From Lentisphaerota bacterium (GTDB taxonomy: Bacteria; Verrucomicrobiota; Kiritimatiellia; RFP12; UBA3636), in assembly GCA_012511845.1 (NCBI GenBank), contig JAAZFF010000233.1, positions 1 to 14,180 of the forward strand: a stretch of 14,180 nucleotides of DNA. The letters run 5' to 3'. This document shows positions 11,423 through 14,180 of this stretch, one piece after another. The position numbers and the translations under genes were made by a program. The stretch's first letter is position 1; each line of letters opens with the position of its first letter. The notes beneath the pieces are model-generated. The model was not told the origin of the DNA. It made no database searches and saw only the letters and a program-made list of their open reading frames with translations.

Positions 11423-13693
11423 CTATTCCACGAGGTCAACCTCAGCGGGGGCCTCTTCAGGGGTGTCAGCTTCTGCCGGCTCCGCATCCACTGCCGGTTC
11501 TTCCTCCTCTGCTTGCTCTTCCTCCGCAACCGGTTTGAAGCGCTTATATTTGTCGGACAGATACGGATCGAAAAAGCCCTGCCCCCAGAGGATGGCTCCC
11601 AGGATTATCAATAATAGAATAAAAGTTCCCCAGCGTTTAAGCGGACTCTTCTTTTTCTGGAAGGGGTCATCAAAAGATGGCACTGTACCGGGGGGTAAAG
11701 ATGCAAGTTTTGTCAATGTTGCACCGAACGGTATGTTGACCCGGGCACGTGTATTAATTGCCCAGCCGTTTGCATCGAGTAATGGGGCGAGATTGCGACG
11801 ACGCAGCTTGAGCGAAGCCAGCAACATTGAAGGTCCGGAAATGAGAAGCAGTATTCCAAGAAGACCCAAAGGCAGCCAGAAACCTAGTCCGAACAGGGTT
11901 TTCAAGAAACCGGCAACGAGAGCGCTGATTCCCCCGATGGCAGTTCCAATCAGGGCAATAGTTCCAAGATCCAGTTTTTTGTCGGGTGTTGCTGCACCTG
12001 CGGCTGGTGCAGCAGGTTGTGTGAGTGCTGTTTCTACTGATGATGTTAATTTGCTTGTAGCAGAATCATCGGCAGCTTGTGCTCTTTTTGCTATCTGCTC
12101 TTCAATCATGCGTACAAATTTCTTGTACGGAAGCCAGAAAGCCTGTCTTACACTTATGGGCGCAGTTACAATTTGCGTTATTGTTGCATCCCAGACGAGT
12201 CCCTTTCTGTCAATAAAAATACCATTCCGTCCTACCATCAGATTATCGTCATCCCCATCTGTTATGGCTGCCACAATTTTACGCACGGGTGTACCGGGAC
12301 GCTGCAGATCGCAGTATGCCAGGAAAAACCCGGAAAGGCTTGCCAGGGTTGCCTGTTTCGCTTCATCAACGACTTCTATGCACAATGAACAGGCGCGACC
12401 ATCTATGTAGAGGGTTCCAATCTGGAAAACAGCATCTGTCTGACCATAAAAATCGGCAAAATTTACGTAGTTGGTAAGTATTTCAGGCAAGTCTCTGCAG
12501 AAGTGCAGAAGTTTCTCTACTGCGGCAATGCGTTCGCTTTCCGGCTTCAGCTCCAGGTCTTTGGCGATAAGCTGCCCAATCCGCTCCTTCATATCGCTGT
12601 TTGTAAGTGCCAGAAGTTTCTCCATGCCGAGAGCTATGACAGGGGAGTCGGGCTTTGTTTCGCTGTGCTTTGCAAATGCTGCCAGTTTATTCTGAATTTC
12701 AACCCATTCCTCCTCTTCAAGAAATGTTTTTTCAGAATCGCAAAGAGGCACAACGGCATTTTCTACAAAAGCTGCCATTGCATTGCGCCAGGCAGGGTTG
12801 ATTCCCTTTGTCAGGGGCAGATCGCCGTCAGCTGATATTTGGGCTAGAGGAAAAGCTGCAATATCAGGATGATCCGCATCGAATTCAGTTGTTGCAATGG
12901 TTCGAAAGTCTTCAGCATCCCTGTTTAAAATGGCAGTGCTTCGCTCATCGAATGATGCCAGCCTGCAACGGGCAAAAAAGTCATCTATTTTCTGTTTGAC
13001 TGCTTGAACCGACGACAGTGCCGATGCTGTGGCATCCGTGCCGAGGGGACTCATGGCAGGGTCGGCAGCCTTTTCCTTCCAGTCGATAACAGCTGCAGCA
13101 TCAGTAAAGAAGCGTTCCAGCATTTCTGAGTCCACACCCGGACGCCCGCACCTGTCTTCAACGCCGCCAAGTGTTGCCACCATGTCGTGAATAAAAGCTT
13201 CTGCTTCCTTGTCTTCTTCAGCTGCTTCCGGCGGCACTACGCCATCGCCGTTGAAAAGAGTCTGCGAGAAAATCTTTACCCTGTCCGCTACATCGGACAG
13301 TGAAATGGTATCAGAATCATTCTTGCCCAGATTTCTTAAAACATGTTGTGCACTTGCCGCAAGTTTCGGATCTTTTATGTTCGATATCGGAACTTCATTC
13401 AGGCTCTCAAGAAGAATAGCGGGATCGGTTACAGCCTCGCATGACCATTGAACAGCTTCCAGAATTTCTTCCGGATGGATTCTACCATTGTTGTCTGTAT
13501 CTAACATCTCCATGGTTTTAGGGTCGAGCTGGAGTCCTGCTACAGGCATAGACAACGCCATCCAGAGCTTGAGATCCAGTTCGTGCAGTTTCATCAGATC
13601 TTCGGCATCATGAAGTATTACCTGGTCGACTCCACCGAATCGATGAAACTTCCATACATGGTTATTGTTATTGTTTTTCTTTTTTAGGGACAT
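11423..13693 (-). CDS. EF-hand and membrane-segment protein of unknown function
   Basis: I do not recognise a named family. The 756-residue product starts MSLKKKNNNNNHVWKFHRFG, with a Lys/Asn-rich leader and no signal peptide. Residues 65-76 form a canonical EF-hand loop (DTDNNGRIHPEE: D1, D3, N5, G6, I8, E12), followed by degenerate acidic loops near 125-134 and 146-157 (FNGDGVVPPE). A long soluble alpha-rich region and a mixed domain (about 410-530) lead to an Ala/Pro-rich linker. Three predicted membrane helices then lie within about 575-700 (TIALIGTAIGGISALVAGFL, LPLGLLGILLLISGPSMLL, FILLLIILGAILWG). The tail is strongly acidic (EEEQAEEEEPAVDAEPAEAD). The ATG has AAGAGG six bases upstream. 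The gene stands alone, between a repeat island and a divided 108-base gap. TAG stop. A calcium-responsive membrane role is only inference. Confidence 0.9.
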   Translation of the reverse strand: MSLKKKNNNNNHVWKFHRFGGVDQVILHDAEDLMKLHELDLKLWMALSMPVAGLQLDPKTMEMLDTDNNGRIHPEEILEAVQWSCEAVTDPAILLESLNEVPISNIKDPKLAASAQHVLRNLGKNDSDTISLSDVADRVKIFSQTLFNGDGVVPPEAAEEDKEAEAFIHDMVATLGGVEDRCGRPGVDSEMLERFFTDAAAVIDWKEKAADPAMSPLGTDATASALSSVQAVKQKIDDFFARCRLASFDERSTAILNRDAEDFRTIATTEFDADHPDIAAFPLAQISADGDLPLTKGINPAWRNAMAAFVENAVVPLCDSEKTFLEEEEWVEIQNKLAAFAKHSETKPDSPVIALGMEKLLALTNSDMKERIGQLIAKDLELKPESERIAAVEKLLHFCRDLPEILTNYVNFADFYGQTDAVFQIGTLYIDGRACSLCIEVVDEAKQATLASLSGFFLAYCDLQRPGTPVRKIVAAITDGDDDNLMVGRNGIFIDRKGLVWDATITQIVTAPISVRQAFWLPYKKFVRMIEEQIAKRAQAADDSATSKLTSSVETALTQPAAPAAGAATPDKKLDLGTIALIGTAIGGISALVAGFLKTLFGLGFWLPLGLLGILLLISGPSMLLASLKLRRRNLAPLLDANGWAINTRARVNIPFGATLTKLASLPPGTVPSFDDPFQKKKSPLKRWGTFILLLIILGAILWGQGFFDPYLSDKYKRFKPVAEEEQAEEEEPAVDAEPAEADTPEEAPAEVDLVE

Positions 13694-13699
13694 TTTTAT

Positions 13700-13705
13700 C
13701 CTCTT
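13700..13705 (-). promoter_or_regulatory. Ribosome binding site of the EF-hand gene
   Basis: AAGAGG on the - strand is six bases before ATG 13693, fixing the start of the 756-residue protein. Confidence 0.55.
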
Positions 13706-13801
13706 ATGGCATTTGGTAAATATTTGTTCTTGTTATATCCAGTTCAAAACTATATAGAGAAAATAATACGCTGTACAGCTCCATCTGTCATCAAAGTACC
13801 A

Positions 13802-14180
13802 TTATGGAGTATTACGGGGCAAGGATGTTTTATAAAGATTTATTGCGTGTACTGCTATTGCAGTAGCGGAAACAACATTAAGTGAATTTTTTATACCGTA
13901 TCGATGTATGGAAACAACTTCATCTGCCAACTGTAAAACTTCCGGATCCAGCCCAAAACGTTCATTTCCAACAAGAAGTGCTGCAGGTAATTTGAACTCG
14001 ACTTTAGCAATATCCTTCGCTCCGGTTGTCGTTTCCAGGGCATAAATTGTAATTTCGCTCTCCTGCAATTCTGTCACAGCATCACGTATGTTTATGAAAG
14101 TACGCCATTGTAGAATCTTTTCAGTCCCCATTGCTGATTTTGCAACGTTAGCATGTTCAGGCGTGGCAGTGTACCCACAC
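13802..14180 (-). CDS. SpoU/TrmH-family RNA 2'-O-methyltransferase, 5' end cut by window
   Basis: C-terminal part of a SPOUT-class RNA methyltransferase, which transfers a methyl group from SAM to a ribose 2'-OH in tRNA or rRNA. The frame is open to the right edge. Residues before the internal Met at 14131 read CGYTATPEHANVAKSA, then MGTEKILQW, the usual CG-T-P...V-K-ALG-E block, so the Met is not the start. Motif 2 is LLVGNERFGLDPEVLQLADE and motif 3 is SLNVVSATAIAVHAI, which together make the knotted SAM site. Motif 1 lies outside the window. TAA stop. It is separated from the EF-hand gene by about 108 bases. The exact RNA target cannot be assigned. Confidence 0.93.
   Translation of the reverse strand, partial: CGYTATPEHANVAKSAMGTEKILQWRTFINIRDAVTELQESEITIYALETTTGAKDIAKVEFKLPAALLVGNERFGLDPEVLQLADEVVSIHRYGIKNSLNVVSATAIAVHAINLYKTSLPRNTP

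Noticed and set aside
11463..12410. A 315-residue Ser/Ala-rich open frame on the + strand
   Set aside because: It is the antisense shadow of the acidic tail and membrane region of the EF-hand gene, which has a good ribosome site and coherent domain features.

Overview
The window is bacterial chromosome. It opens inside the last bases of a 5S rRNA gene (the end of an rRNA operon) and closes inside an RNA methyltransferase gene. The mix of genes is best matched by a Gram-negative bacterium of the PVC group, with Lentisphaerota or Kiritimatiellota as my favoured guess: a short Aquifex-type aconitase, a stand-alone URO-D superfamily protein, a large EF-hand/membrane protein, a tRNA with encoded CCA, and intergenic islands full of small dispersed repeats. 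The phylum is inference from family flavour only.

Layout. Bases 1-80 hold the 5S 3' end and a terminator-like hairpin. Bases 81-850 are a non-coding repeat island. leuS (leucyl-tRNA synthetase) and a URO-D-fold protein follow on the + strand (851-4591). Everything else is on the - strand. Read in the direction of transcription, one long unit runs tRNA-Arg(CCG), aconitase, a THUMP-type RNA methyltransferase, a class B penicillin-binding protein and an FtsW/RodA-type SEDS glycosyltransferase (10847 down to 4510). Its protein genes overlap or are separated by about 20 bases. The SEDS/PBP pair should polymerise and cross-link peptidoglycan; the methyltransferase and tRNA belong to translation; aconitase is central metabolism. 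The 3' end of the SEDS gene runs tail-to-tail into the URO-D gene. A second repeat island (about 10905-11415) separates the tRNA from a 756-residue EF-hand/membrane protein gene. The window ends with a 5'-truncated SpoU/TrmH methyltransferase gene.

Main points for a second look. (1) The methyltransferase and PBP genes, adjacent in the operon, are interrupted only by in-frame stop codons: two TAG and one TGA within about 800 bases. There is no frameshift, and recognisable homology continues across the methyltransferase stops. All other genes here are open, and all three stop codons are used as normal terminators, so global code reassignment is unlikely. Local recoding, recent decay or base errors remain open. 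(2) The two repeat islands, 10 kb apart, share a set of short modules in different order, including a 67-base perfect repeat, a 22-base hairpin element, heptanucleotide arrays and a 70-base module about 90% identical. They look like products of an unrecognised dispersed repeat family. (3) The SEDS protein carries a lysine-rich tail whose last ~27 codons are antisense to the conserved end of the URO-D gene.
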